Origin: DASQFQ01 sp035633075
GTDB lineage: Bacteria; Actinomycetota; Thermoleophilia; Solirubrobacterales; Solirubrobacteraceae
Assembly (NCBI GenBank): GCA_035633075.1
Contig: DASQFQ010000096.1
Coordinates: 1 to 15,421 of the forward strand
Reading direction: 5' to 3'
DNA length: 15,421 nucleotides
The notes beneath the pieces were generated by a model that was given only the letters and a program-made list of their open reading frames with translations, was not told the DNA's origin and made no database searches. Of the stretch, positions 1 through 7,182 are shown piece by piece (the stretch's first letter is position 1; each line of letters starts with the position of its first letter). A program made the translations under genes and the position numbers.

Positions 1-2106
1 GCCGTCGACGAGGACGCCGCCGACCGCGCGCTCACCGGCAAGCCGCAACTCGACCTCAGCACCAACGGCGCCGGCGCCGACGGCGCCGCGGCGGAGACCG
101 ACGGCACGCCCGCCGCCGACAAGCCGCGGCAGCGCCCGACCCGCTCCTCGCTGCAGGGCGAGCGCGCTCCCGGCGCCGCCGGCGGGGTGCGCCGCGTCGT
201 GATCGACTCTCAGGCCTCACGCCGCCAGGGCGGCCCCGGTGGCGGACCGCCCGGCCCCCAGCGCCGCCCGCCGCGCCGCGGCGGTCGCCGTCGCCGCGGC
301 GCCTACGTCGAGCCGGTGCCCCAGGACAAGGAGTCGCTGAAGGCCGACGTCATCCGGGTCAACTCCGGTTCGACGGTCAAGGACGTCGCGGAGTACCTCG
401 GCGTCGCGATCCCCGAGGTCATCAAGAAGCTCATGCAGCTCGGCGAGATGGCGACGCTGACCCAGACCCTCTCCGACGACGCCATCCAGGTGCTCGCCGA
501 CGAGTTCGACAAGCAGATCGAGATCGTCCACGCCGCCGACGACGTCGACACCGAGCCCGAGTTCGAGGACGACGAGGAGGATCTCGTTGGACGCCCGCCG
601 GTGGTCACGATCATGGGCCATGTCGACCACGGCAAGACCTCGTTGCTCGACGCCATCCGCGAGACCGAGGTGGTGGCGGGCGAGGCGGGCGGCATCACCC
701 AGCACATCGGCGCCTACCAGGTCCACCACGGCGACAAGGTCATCACGTTCCTCGACACACCCGGTCACGAGGCGTTCACCGCGATGCGCGCCCGCGGCGC
801 CCAGGTGACCGACATCGCCGTCATCGTGGTCGCCGCCGATGACGGCGTCATGCCCCAGACCCGCGAGGCCATCGACCACGCCAAGGCCGCCGAGGTCCCC
901 ATCCTCGTCGCCGTCAACAAGATCGACAAGGAGGGCGCCCAGCCCGACCGCGTGCGCACCGAGATGACCAACCTGGGCCTGCAGCCCGAGGAGTGGGGCG
1001 GCGAGACGATGTTCGTCGACGTGTCGGCCAAGACGCGGCAGAACCTGGACGAGCTGCTCGAGTCGATCGTCCTGCTCGCGGAGGTCGAGGAGCTCAAGGC
1101 CAACCCCGACACCGAGGCGTCCGGCGTCGTGGTCGAGTCGAGGCTCGACCCGGGTCGCGGCGCGGTCGTGACCATCCTCGTCCAGCGCGGGACGCTCGAG
1201 GTCGGCGATGCCGTCACGGCGGGCGCCCACTGGGGCCGGGTGCGGGCCATGCACGACTTCAAGGGCGACAAGGTCAAGCGCGCCGGTCCCGGCGAGCCGG
1301 TCGAGATCCTCGGCTTCGACTCGGTCCCGGAGGCGGGCGAGTACGTGCGCGTCGTCGAGAACGACCGTAAGGCCCGCCAGCTCGCGGGAGAGAAGGCCAA
1401 CCGCCTCAAGACCGAGGCGCTCGCCCGGCGCGGCGGCAAGAAGTTCTCGCTCGAGGACATCTTCGACCGCGAGCGCGGCGCCCTCGTCGTCAAGGAGCTC
1501 AACCTCGTGCTCAAGGCCGACGTGTCGGGTTCGCTGGAGGCCTTCCAGGACGAGATCGCCAAGCTGCCCCAGCAGGAGGTCGCGGTAAGCGTGGTGCACT
1601 CCGGCGTCGGCGGCATCACCGAGTCCGACGTCAACCTCGCCGCCGCGTCCGACGCGATCATCCTCGGCTTCAACGTCCGCCCGGTCGGCGATGCGCGTCA
1701 GCTCGCCGAGCGCGAGGGCGTCGAGATCCGCGGCTACGCGGTGATCTACCGCGCGATCGACGAGCTGCGGGACGCCATGCAGGGCATGCTCGCCCCCGAG
1801 GAGGTCGAGGAGACGACCGGCACGGTGGACGTACGCGCGATCTTCCGCGCCTCCAAGGTCGGCGTCATCGCCGGCTGCTACGTCACCGACGGCAAGATCA
1901 CGCGCGGCGCGAAGTGCCGCCTGGTGCGCGACGGGACAGTCGTCTACGACGGCGAGGTCGCGTCGCTGCGCCGCTTCAACGACGACGTGCGCGAGGTCGC
2001 GTCCGGCTTCGAGTGCGGCGTCGTGCTCAGGGACTACATGGACGTCAAGGAGGGCGACCAGATCGAGGTCTACGAGACCAGGCAGGTCGAGCGCACGCTG
2101 TCCTAG
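1..2106 (+). CDS. infB: Translation initiation factor IF-2 (5' end outside window)
   Basis: IF-2 is the GTPase that brings initiator tRNA to the 30S subunit and promotes 50S joining. The frame is open from base 1, so the true start lies upstream; the GTG at 187 is internal. Numbering codons from base 1, the visible part begins with an Ala/Gly/Pro- and Arg-rich linker, then an IF2-N domain at about 111-170, an acidic stretch, and the G domain: GHVDHGKT (206-213, nt 616-639), switch I GGITQH (nt 688-705), DTPGHEAF (nt 754-777), NKID (nt 916-927) and SAK (nt 1024-1032). Domains II to IV follow to the C-terminus. About 701 residues are visible, enough for the whole conserved core. The TAG stop shares its G with the GTG start of the next gene, so the genes are probably co-translated. 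Function is certain from the motifs. Confidence 0.97.
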   Translation, partial: AVDEDAADRALTGKPQLDLSTNGAGADGAAAETDGTPAADKPRQRPTRSSLQGERAPGAAGGVRRVVIDSQASRRQGGPGGGPPGPQRRPPRRGGRRRRGAYVEPVPQDKESLKADVIRVNSGSTVKDVAEYLGVAIPEVIKKLMQLGEMATLTQTLSDDAIQVLADEFDKQIEIVHAADDVDTEPEFEDDEEDLVGRPPVVTIMGHVDHGKTSLLDAIRETEVVAGEAGGITQHIGAYQVHHGDKVITFLDTPGHEAFTAMRARGAQVTDIAVIVVAADDGVMPQTREAIDHAKAAEVPILVAVNKIDKEGAQPDRVRTEMTNLGLQPEEWGGETMFVDVSAKTRQNLDELLESIVLLAEVEELKANPDTEASGVVVESRLDPGRGAVVTILVQRGTLEVGDAVTAGAHWGRVRAMHDFKGDKVKRAGPGEPVEILGFDSVPEAGEYVRVVENDRKARQLAGEKANRLKTEALARRGGKKFSLEDIFDRERGALVVKELNLVLKADVSGSLEAFQDEIAKLPQQEVAVSVVHSGVGGITESDVNLAAASDAIILGFNVRPVGDARQLAEREGVEIRGYAVIYRAIDELRDAMQGMLAPEEVEETTGTVDVRAIFRASKVGVIAGCYVTDGKITRGAKCRLVRDGTVVYDGEVASLRRFNDDVREVASGFECGVVLRDYMDVKEGDQIEVYETRQVERTLS

Positions 2107-2441
2107 TGGCCCGCTCGGCGAGTCCGCACGACCGCGCGTTCGTCATCTTCCTGCGGGTCCACCTCTTCTTCCCGGAGTCCGGATCCTTGAAGGCCAAGCG
2201 GGCTGAGCTCAACCGTGTCAAGGCGCATCTGCGCGCTCGCCACGGCGCCTCGGTGGCCGAGGTCGGCCATCAGGACACCTGGCAGCGCTCGACGCTCGCG
2301 GTCGCGCTGTGCGGCGGCTCGGCCGGCCGCTGCGCCGACGCCGCCGACGCGGTCGGCCGCTACCTCGACGCGCACTTCCCGCAGGGGGCCAGGGTGGAGC
2401 GACGGCTGGCCTCCTGGTCTGACCTGGAGTCAGTAGGATGA
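2106..2441 (+). CDS. DUF503 (YlxP-like) protein
   Basis: This is a 111-residue protein of the DUF503/YlxP family, commonly found between infB and rbfA in Gram-positive bacteria. Its exact role is unknown; position suggests ribosome biogenesis or translation initiation. Diagnostic features are the N-terminal strand VIFLRVHLFFPES, the GSLKAKR segment followed by a basic helix, and the SVAEVGHQDTWQRSTLAVA strand, which matches the family's conserved VAE-x-x-x-Q-D-x-W-x-R core. The start is GTG at 2106, overlapping the infB TAG by one base (TAGTG); the residues before the first strand (ARSASPHDRAF) form a short non-conserved leader. The stop TGA overlaps the rbfA ATG as ATGA. The family assignment is firm; no enzymatic role should be inferred. 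Confidence 0.88.
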   Translation: MARSASPHDRAFVIFLRVHLFFPESGSLKAKRAELNRVKAHLRARHGASVAEVGHQDTWQRSTLAVALCGGSAGRCADAADAVGRYLDAHFPQGARVERRLASWSDLESVG

Positions 2442-2782
2442 CCCGAGGTCGCATGCGCCGCGTAGACGAGGCCGTTCGGGAGGTCCTGTCCGGCGTGATC
2501 ACCCAGGAGCTCAAGGATCCCCGCATCGGTTTCGTCACCGTGACCGCCGTCGAGACATCAGCCGATCTTCGCCAGGCACGCGTCTTCGTGTCGGTGCTCG
2601 GCGACGAGGCACAGCGACGCCTCTCGCTCGACGGTCTGCGCTCGGCGCACGGCTACCTGCAGCGGCGGGTTGCGGGCGAGTTGACCCTCAAGCACACCCC
2701 GACGCTCGACTTCCTCTACGACGACTCCGTCGATCGCAGCCTGCGCATCCAGTCGCTGCTCGAGGAGGAGCGCGAGCGGTGA
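2438..2782 (+). CDS. rbfA: Ribosome-binding factor A
   Basis: RbfA is a small KH-type protein that binds the 30S subunit during late maturation of 16S rRNA. The 114-residue product has the usual features: a basic N-terminal helix with VDEAVREVLSGVITQEL, the DPRIGFVTVTAVETSADLR strand region, and the C-terminal TPTLDFLYDDSVDRSLRI segment, corresponding to the family's TP-x-L-x-F-x-x-D-x-S motif. The ATG at 2438 gives a 4-base ATGA overlap with the preceding gene; a second in-frame ATG at 2453 would remove only five residues and cannot be excluded. AGTAGG just upstream could serve as a ribosome-binding site. The TGA stop overlaps the next gene's GTG (GTGA). The length is normal for actinobacteria. 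Confidence 0.95.
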   Translation: MTRGRMRRVDEAVREVLSGVITQELKDPRIGFVTVTAVETSADLRQARVFVSVLGDEAQRRLSLDGLRSAHGYLQRRVAGELTLKHTPTLDFLYDDSVDRSLRIQSLLEEERER

Positions 2783-3786
2783 GCGGCCCCAACGGAAGCC
2801 GGTCCTCGCGCCAGCTCGTCATCGACGAGATCCGGCGCGCGGAGCATTTTGCGCTCGTCACCCACGAGAACCCCGACGGCGACGCCCTCGGGTCGCTGGT
2901 GGCCATGCAGCGCGTGCTCACCGCGCTGGGCAAGGACGCGGTGTCGTGGATGTCGGCGGGGGAGTTCCCGCTGCCCTATGAGTACCGCTTCCTCGAGCTC
3001 GAGGGGCTGGTGACCGAGTTGCCCGGAGACGTCGCCGAGCGCACGATCGTGTTCCTCGACTGCGGCAACATCGACCGCAGCCCGTCGGAGATCCTGCGCG
3101 GCGAGAGCCGCCACATCCTCAACCTCGACCACCATCACGACAACACGGACTTCGGCACGGTCAACCTCGTCGTGCCCGAGGCCTCCTGCACCGCGGAGAT
3201 CATCTGGGACCTGATGGGCGAGCTCGGCGTCCAGGCCACGCTGCCGATCGCGGAGGCGCTCTACGTCGGCCTCGTGACCGACACGGGCAAGTTCATGTAC
3301 GAGAACACCGGCGCCCGCGCCCACGAGATGGCCGCCGACCTGATCGCGGCCGGCGTGGACGTCCACGCGATCTACCGCCGCCTCTACGAGGGCGTGCCTC
3401 AGGGCAAGCTCGAGCTGCTCGCGCGCGGGCTCACGAGCGTGCAGCGCTTCGATGGCGGCCTGCTCACGCTCACTCACCTCACGCGCGACGACTACGCCGC
3501 GACGGGCGCGGACGAGAGCTACTCCGAGGGCGTGGTGGACCACCTGCGCTCGCTGGAGGGCACCGCCGTGGCCGGCCTCGTGCGTGACCTGCTCGGCGAC
3601 GACGGGCAGCGCGGTCCCGGCCGGCGCAAGGTCTCGCTGCGCGCCACCGACGACCGCGTCGACGTGTCGCGGCTCGCCCGCGCCCAGGGCGGCGGAGGGC
3701 ACCGGCGGGCCGCCGGCTTCACGACCACGCTCGAGTTCCCGCAGCTCGTCGAGTTCCTGCGCGCCGGCGTGGCTGAGCAGCTCTGA
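2779..3786 (+). CDS. DHH/DHHA1 phosphoesterase, NrnA-like oligoribonuclease/pAp phosphatase
   Basis: Proteins of this family degrade very short RNA oligomers (nanoRNA) and in many species also dephosphorylate 3'-phosphoadenosine 5'-phosphate. The 335-residue product carries the metal-binding motifs of the N-terminal DHH domain: H29 with D33 and D35 in HENPDGDALGS, D94 in FLDCGN, and D117-H118-H119 in LDHHHDN, plus a VGLVTDTGKFMYENT segment. The C-terminal DHHA1 substrate-binding domain ends with GGGGHRRAAG at 304-313. The GTG start overlaps the rbfA stop as GTGA, and its place between rbfA and truB is the usual actinobacterial order. The stop overlaps the CTG proposed as the truB start. Whether it prefers nanoRNA, pAp or c-di-nucleotide breakdown products (pGpG, pApA) cannot be told from sequence. 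The diguanylate cyclase gene downstream makes pGpG turnover a reasonable guess. Confidence 0.9.
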   Translation: MSGPNGSRSSRQLVIDEIRRAEHFALVTHENPDGDALGSLVAMQRVLTALGKDAVSWMSAGEFPLPYEYRFLELEGLVTELPGDVAERTIVFLDCGNIDRSPSEILRGESRHILNLDHHHDNTDFGTVNLVVPEASCTAEIIWDLMGELGVQATLPIAEALYVGLVTDTGKFMYENTGARAHEMAADLIAAGVDVHAIYRRLYEGVPQGKLELLARGLTSVQRFDGGLLTLTHLTRDDYAATGADESYSEGVVDHLRSLEGTAVAGLVRDLLGDDGQRGPGRRKVSLRATDDRVDVSRLARAQGGGGHRRAAGFTTTLEFPQLVEFLRAGVAEQL

Positions 3787-4574
3787 CCGACGGCGTCATC
3801 CTCGTCGACAAGGAGGCCGGCGTCACGTCGCACGATGTGGTGGCCCGCATCCGGCATCGCTACGGCCGCGGCATGAAGGTCGGGCACTCCGGCACGCTTG
3901 ACCCCTTCGCCACCGGCCTGCTGCTCCTCCTGGTGGGACGGGCGACGCGGGTGCAGCGCTTCCTGATGGCGCTGCCCAAGCGCTACGAGACCGTGGCCCG
4001 CCTGGGCTGGACGTCGACCACGGGCGACTGCGACGGTGAGATAGCCCCGGGCCGGATGCCCCCGCAGCCGCTGGTGCTCCCGACCGGCGCATTGCGCCAG
4101 CGGCCGCCGGCGTACTCGGCGATCAAGGTCTCGGGACGCCGCGCGTACGCCCGCGCCCGTGCCGGCGAGCCGGTGGAGCTGCCCCTGCGGGAGGTCGACG
4201 TGCAGCGCTTCGAGCTGCTCTGGCGCGAGGGCGACCGGGCCGGCCTGGCCATCGAGTGCTCGGCGGGCACCTACGTTCGCTCGCTGGTCGCCGACCTGGG
4301 CGACGCCTACTGCCTTGAGCTGCGCCGGACGGCGATCGGCCCCTTCGACGTCGCCGCCGCCGACCCCGAGCGGGTGCTCCCGCTCGGCGACGCGCTGGAG
4401 TTCCTGCCGCAGGTCCGGCTGGAGGGTGACGACGCCCGGCGGGCCTCCCACGGGGTGGCGGTCGCCGGGGAGGCCGCGGGGACCGTGCGGCTCGTAGACG
4501 AGGCCGGCCTGATCGCCCTCGCCGAACCACGGCCGGACGGCCTGCTCAAGCCCACCGTAGGCTTCCGCCCCTGA
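3783..4574 (+). CDS. truB: tRNA pseudouridine-55 synthase, probable CTG start
   Basis: TruB converts U55 in the T-loop of tRNAs to pseudouridine. Conserved parts are the N-terminal DGVILVDKEAGVTSHDVV, the catalytic GHSGTLDPFATG (Asp at residue 40, counting from the CTG), KRYETVARLGWTSTTGDCDG, RPPAYSAIKVSGRRAYARAR and the SAGTYVRSLVADLG segment. The start is unusual. An in-frame TGA at 3774-3776 closes the frame upstream, and the conserved N-terminus begins at 3786. The only near-cognate initiator in between is CTG at 3783, which overlaps the preceding TGA as CTGA. The first standard start, GTG at 3837, would delete the whole DGVILVDKxxGxTS motif. With CTG the product is 263 residues, somewhat short for the family at the C-terminus. 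DKEAG replaces the usual DKPxG. The stop directly abuts the ribF ATG. Confidence 0.9.
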   Translation: MTDGVILVDKEAGVTSHDVVARIRHRYGRGMKVGHSGTLDPFATGLLLLLVGRATRVQRFLMALPKRYETVARLGWTSTTGDCDGEIAPGRMPPQPLVLPTGALRQRPPAYSAIKVSGRRAYARARAGEPVELPLREVDVQRFELLWREGDRAGLAIECSAGTYVRSLVADLGDAYCLELRRTAIGPFDVAAADPERVLPLGDALEFLPQVRLEGDDARRASHGVAVAGEAAGTVRLVDEAGLIALAEPRPDGLLKPTVGFRP

Positions 4575-5465
4575 ATGGACGTCACCTGGCTCCCCGACGC
4601 GCGTCCGCGCCCGCGCCACGTCGCTGTCGGCGAGTTCGACGGAGTCCATCTCGGCCACCGCGAGGTGATCTGCGGCGCCGACACCGCACTGACCTTCGAG
4701 CCGCACCCGCGCGCGGTCGTCGCGCCCGACGCCACGCCGAAGCTGCTGACGCCGCTGGACGTCAAGGCAGACCTGATCGCGGGCCTCGGCGTCGGCGAGC
4801 TCGTCGTCATCCGCTTCGACCGCGCCTTCGCCGCCCGCAGCGCGCAGGAGTTCGTCGACAGCATCCTGGTCGAGCAGCTCGGCGCGCGCACCGTGTCGGT
4901 GGGAGAGAACTTCCGCTTCGGCCACAAGGCCACCGGAGACGTCGAGCTGCTCCGCCGTCAGAGCGCTTTCGAGACCCGGGTCGCCCGCCTGGTCGAGGTC
5001 GACGGCGAGATCGTCTCCTCCACCCACATCCGCGGCCTGGTCGTCGCCGGCGACGTCGAGAAGGCGAGCCGGTTCCTCGGCTCCCCGTTTCAGCTCCGCG
5101 GGCGGGTCGTGCCCGGCGACCGGCGCGGGCGCGAGCTCGGATACCCGACGGCCAACCTCGTGCCCGACAACGCGCTCGTCTACCCGGGCAACGGAGTCTA
5201 CGCGTGCCGCGCCGCCGTGGAACTCGACGGGGAGTGGCGCTGGTGGCCCGCGGCCACGAGCATCGGCGTGCGCCCCACCTTCGTGACTGGGCGCGGTGTC
5301 CTGATCGAGGCCCACCTGATCGGGTTCGACGGCGACCTCTACGGCTCCGAGCTGCGCCTCGCCTTCCTCGCCCGGTTGCGCGGAGAACGCCGGTTCGACA
5401 GCGCGGACGCACTCGTGGAGCAGATGCACCACGATGTGGAGTGTGCCCGGGCACTGAACGCTTAG
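4575..5465 (+). CDS. ribF: Bifunctional riboflavin kinase/FAD synthetase
   Basis: RibF phosphorylates riboflavin to FMN and adenylylates FMN to FAD. The 296-residue protein has the N-terminal nucleotidyltransferase domain with VAVGEFDGVHLGH (residues 16-28; the more common N of GNFDG is E20), TFEPHPRAVV, VGENFRFGHKATGD and SSTHIRG. The C-terminal flavokinase domain has GRVVPGDRRGRELGYPTANL, GVYACRA, ATSIGVRPTF and IGFDGDLYG, followed by the terminal helix. Both activities should be intact. ATG follows the truB TGA with no gap, so the gene is certainly in the same transcript and probably translationally coupled. In many bacteria ribF is followed directly by rpsO; here a signalling gene intervenes after a 37-base gap. 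Confidence 0.95.
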   Translation: MDVTWLPDARPRPRHVAVGEFDGVHLGHREVICGADTALTFEPHPRAVVAPDATPKLLTPLDVKADLIAGLGVGELVVIRFDRAFAARSAQEFVDSILVEQLGARTVSVGENFRFGHKATGDVELLRRQSAFETRVARLVEVDGEIVSSTHIRGLVVAGDVEKASRFLGSPFQLRGRVVPGDRRGRELGYPTANLVPDNALVYPGNGVYACRAAVELDGEWRWWPAATSIGVRPTFVTGRGVLIEAHLIGFDGDLYGSELRLAFLARLRGERRFDSADALVEQMHHDVECARALNA

Positions 5466-5487
5466 CGTCATGGACCGTCACTCCGGG

Positions 5488-5493
5488 TAGGAC
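5488..5493 (+). promoter_or_regulatory. TAGGAC element before the diguanylate cyclase gene (RBS or -10)
   Basis: The only intercistronic gap in this operon, 37 bases, contains GGGTAGGAC ending nine bases before the GTG start. It can be read as a weak Shine-Dalgarno sequence (TAGGA) or as a TANNNY -10 element of a promoter close to the start codon. No convincing -35 hexamer lies 16-18 bases upstream. The similar spacing of TAG-type elements before other starts in the window slightly favours the second reading. Confidence 0.25.
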
Positions 5494-5502
5494 CTGCTCA
5501 CC

Positions 5503-6438
5503 GTGAACGTCGTCGTTGCTCATCCGTCGCCCGACGTCCGGCGTGAGCTCTCCGCTCCGCTCGAGCAGTTCGGCTTCGGCGTGATCGAGGCCGCAGATCC
5601 CGAGACCGCGTTGGCGACATGCCGCGAGACGCGGCCCGAGGTGGCGCTCATCCACGCCGACGTCGCCCTGGACTGGAGCGGCGTTGCGCTCCTCGACGAG
5701 CTCAAGGGCGACCCGGAGGCCTTCGCCACCGCGGTGGTCCTGATCGCCGGCCAAGGCGTCACGATGCAGACCGCCCAGGAGGAGCTGCGCCGCGGCGCGC
5801 AGGACCTCCTGCTCGAGCCGGTCATGCCGGTCGAGCTGCTCGCGCGGGTACGCTCGGCGGCGCGGACCAAGATCCTCCAGGAGGAGCTGGTCGGGCAGTC
5901 CCGGCGGCTGGAGACGATGCTGCACGAGGATCCGCTGACCGGACTGTTCAACCGCCGCTACGTGCTCACGCGGCTGGGGGGCTTGATCAGTGGGGCGCGC
6001 CGCCACGGCCGCCCCCTGTCGGTCGCCATGGTGGACATCGACCACCTCAAGCGCGTCAACGACGCGCACGGCCATGATGCGGGGGATGCCGCGCTGGTCG
6101 GGGTGGCGATCGCGCTGCGCGACCGGCTGCGCGCCGAGGACCAGCTCGGGCGCCTGGGCGGCGAGGAGTTCCTCGCGCTGCTGCCAGATGTCGACGAGAG
6201 CGCGGCCGCCACGGTGTCGGAGAAGGCCCGGGCCAAGGTCGAGGCCCTGCACATCCAGATCGACGAGCTCGAGCTGTCGATGACGGTCAGCGTCGGATGG
6301 GCGACCTGGGACGGCGAGGAGGACGCTGACGGGTTGGTCAGACGCACCGAGAAAGCGCTCTACGAGGCCAAGGATGCGGGGCGCAACACCGTGCGGGGAG
6401 GTCAATCCGCCTCTGCTAGCCTGCGCCGTCGCACATGA
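5503..6438 (+). CDS. Diguanylate cyclase with degenerate receiver domain (REC*-GGDEF)
   Basis: The 311-residue protein has an N-terminal CheY-like domain (about 1-125), a helical linker and a C-terminal GGDEF domain (about 145-300) that should make c-di-GMP from two GTP. The cyclase domain looks active: DPLTGLFNRR, MVDIDHLKRVNDAHGHDAGD (metal ligand D178) and GGEEF at 219-223. The inhibitory I-site RxxD is present as RAED at 210-213, exactly five residues before GGEEF, so product inhibition is expected. The receiver keeps an Asp at the phosphorylation position (D53) but lacks the acidic pair (AHP in VVVAHPSPD) and the conserved Lys (LLEPVMP instead of a KP motif), so normal Mg-dependent phosphorylation is doubtful. 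The start is GTG at 5503. Its TGA overlaps the rpsO ATG (ATGA). No partner kinase gene is in the window. Confidence 0.92.
   Translation: MNVVVAHPSPDVRRELSAPLEQFGFGVIEAADPETALATCRETRPEVALIHADVALDWSGVALLDELKGDPEAFATAVVLIAGQGVTMQTAQEELRRGAQDLLLEPVMPVELLARVRSAARTKILQEELVGQSRRLETMLHEDPLTGLFNRRYVLTRLGGLISGARRHGRPLSVAMVDIDHLKRVNDAHGHDAGDAALVGVAIALRDRLRAEDQLGRLGGEEFLALLPDVDESAAATVSEKARAKVEALHIQIDELELSMTVSVGWATWDGEEDADGLVRRTEKALYEAKDAGRNTVRGGQSASASLRRRT
6417..6422 (+). promoter_or_regulatory. Possible -10 element for rpsO
   Basis: TAGCCT, inside the end of the diguanylate cyclase gene, lies 12 bases before the rpsO ATG, a distance compatible with a near-leaderless rpsO transcript. It fits TANNNT. No good -35 hexamer is seen at 16-18 bases upstream and no Shine-Dalgarno sequence lies close to the ATG; GGGGAGG at about 6395-6401 is too far away. 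An internal promoter would free rpsO from the cyclase transcript. Confidence 0.25.
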
Positions 6439-6704
6439 CCCTGACCGCAGAGGACAAGCGCGAGGTCACCGAGCGCTTCGGCAAGGACGGGCACGACACC
6501 GGCGCCACCGAGGTGCAGATCGCGCTGTTCACCCGGCGCATCAACGACCTCACCGAGCACCTGCGCGAGCACAAGCACGACCACCACTCCCGCCGTGGCT
6601 TGTTGATGCTGGTCGGGCGCCGCCGGCGCTTTCTCAACTACCTGCAGAAGAAGGACATCGACCGCTATCGGTCGCTGATCCGCGAGCTCGGCCTGCGCCG
6701 CTAG
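6435..6704 (+). CDS. rpsO: 30S ribosomal protein S15
   Basis: S15 binds the central domain of 16S rRNA early in 30S assembly. The 89-residue product is full length and clear: MTLTAEDKREVTERFG, the TGATEVQIALFTRRINDLTEHL helix, HKHDHHSRRGLLMLVGRRRR with the rRNA-binding HDHHSRRGL motif, and the C-terminal LNYLQKKDIDRYRSLIRELGLRR. ATG overlaps the stop of the preceding cyclase gene (ATGA). No Shine-Dalgarno is visible, so translation depends either on coupling to the cyclase or on a leaderless transcript from an internal promoter. rpsO is usually followed by pnp; here pnp lies about 4.2 kb downstream, with a redox/sigma block and a minus-strand reductase gene between. Confidence 0.97.
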   Translation: MTLTAEDKREVTERFGKDGHDTGATEVQIALFTRRINDLTEHLREHKHDHHSRRGLLMLVGRRRRFLNYLQKKDIDRYRSLIRELGLRR

Positions 6705-6714
6705 GGGCTCGGTC

Positions 6715-7182
6715 ATGGCGGTCATCGAGGCCGGGCGCCCGGCGCCCGAGTTCTCGCTCGCGCGTCACGGAGGCCCGCCATTCACCCGCGCCGACCTGCA
6801 GGGAGGGCGCACCGTCCTGGTGTTCTACCCGTTCGCCTTCTCGGAGGTCTGCACGGACCAGCTGAGCGTCTACAACGAGCTGCTCGGCGAGTTCGGCGCC
6901 CTGGGGGCCACGCTGTACGGCGTGTCGTGCGACGCGACGTACTCCCAGCAGGCCTTCAAGCGCTCGTTGGGCTTGGACATCGAGCAGCTCTCCGACTTCG
7001 AGCCCAAGGGCGCTGCCTGCCGCGCCTTCGGCGTGCTGCATCCCGCCGGCTTCCCGCAGCGGGCGCTCGTGCTCGTCGGCCCCGATGTGACGATCGAGTG
7101 GAGCCTCGAGGCGCCCTGGCCGGGGGAGCTGCCGGGCGCGAACCTCATCTTCGACGCGCTCGGCGCGACGCCCGCGAGCTGA
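6715..7182 (+). CDS. Peroxiredoxin, AhpE-like
   Basis: This is a cytoplasmic thiol peroxidase of 155 residues that reduces H2O2 or organic peroxides. It has the thioredoxin-fold start GRPAPEFSLARHGG and the active site YPFAFSEVCTDQL, with peroxidatic Cys46 in a PxxxSxxC version of the family's PxxxTxxC motif. PQRALVLVGPD holds the likely active-site Arg. Other cysteines are C72 and C102; neither is in the usual resolving position of a typical 2-Cys C-terminal tail, so the enzyme is either 1-Cys (AhpE type) or uses an atypical resolving Cys. AGGGG at 6703-6707, partly in the rpsO stop, is a good ribosome-binding site seven bases before the ATG. The stop overlaps the CTG of the next gene, a thioredoxin-fold protein that may be its reductant. 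Confidence 0.88.
   Translation: MAVIEAGRPAPEFSLARHGGPPFTRADLQGGRTVLVFYPFAFSEVCTDQLSVYNELLGEFGALGATLYGVSCDATYSQQAFKRSLGLDIEQLSDFEPKGAACRAFGVLHPAGFPQRALVLVGPDVTIEWSLEAPWPGELPGANLIFDALGATPAS

Noticed and set aside
187..2106. GTG at 187 as the infB start
   Set aside because: The frame is open to base 1 and the sequence upstream has the Ala/Gly/Pro-rich composition of the IF-2 linker, so the gene begins before the window.
3519..6405. Long overlapping minus-strand open frames opposite the DHH, truB, ribF and cyclase genes
   Set aside because: These are also codon-bias shadows of well-supported plus-strand genes, without domains or start signals.
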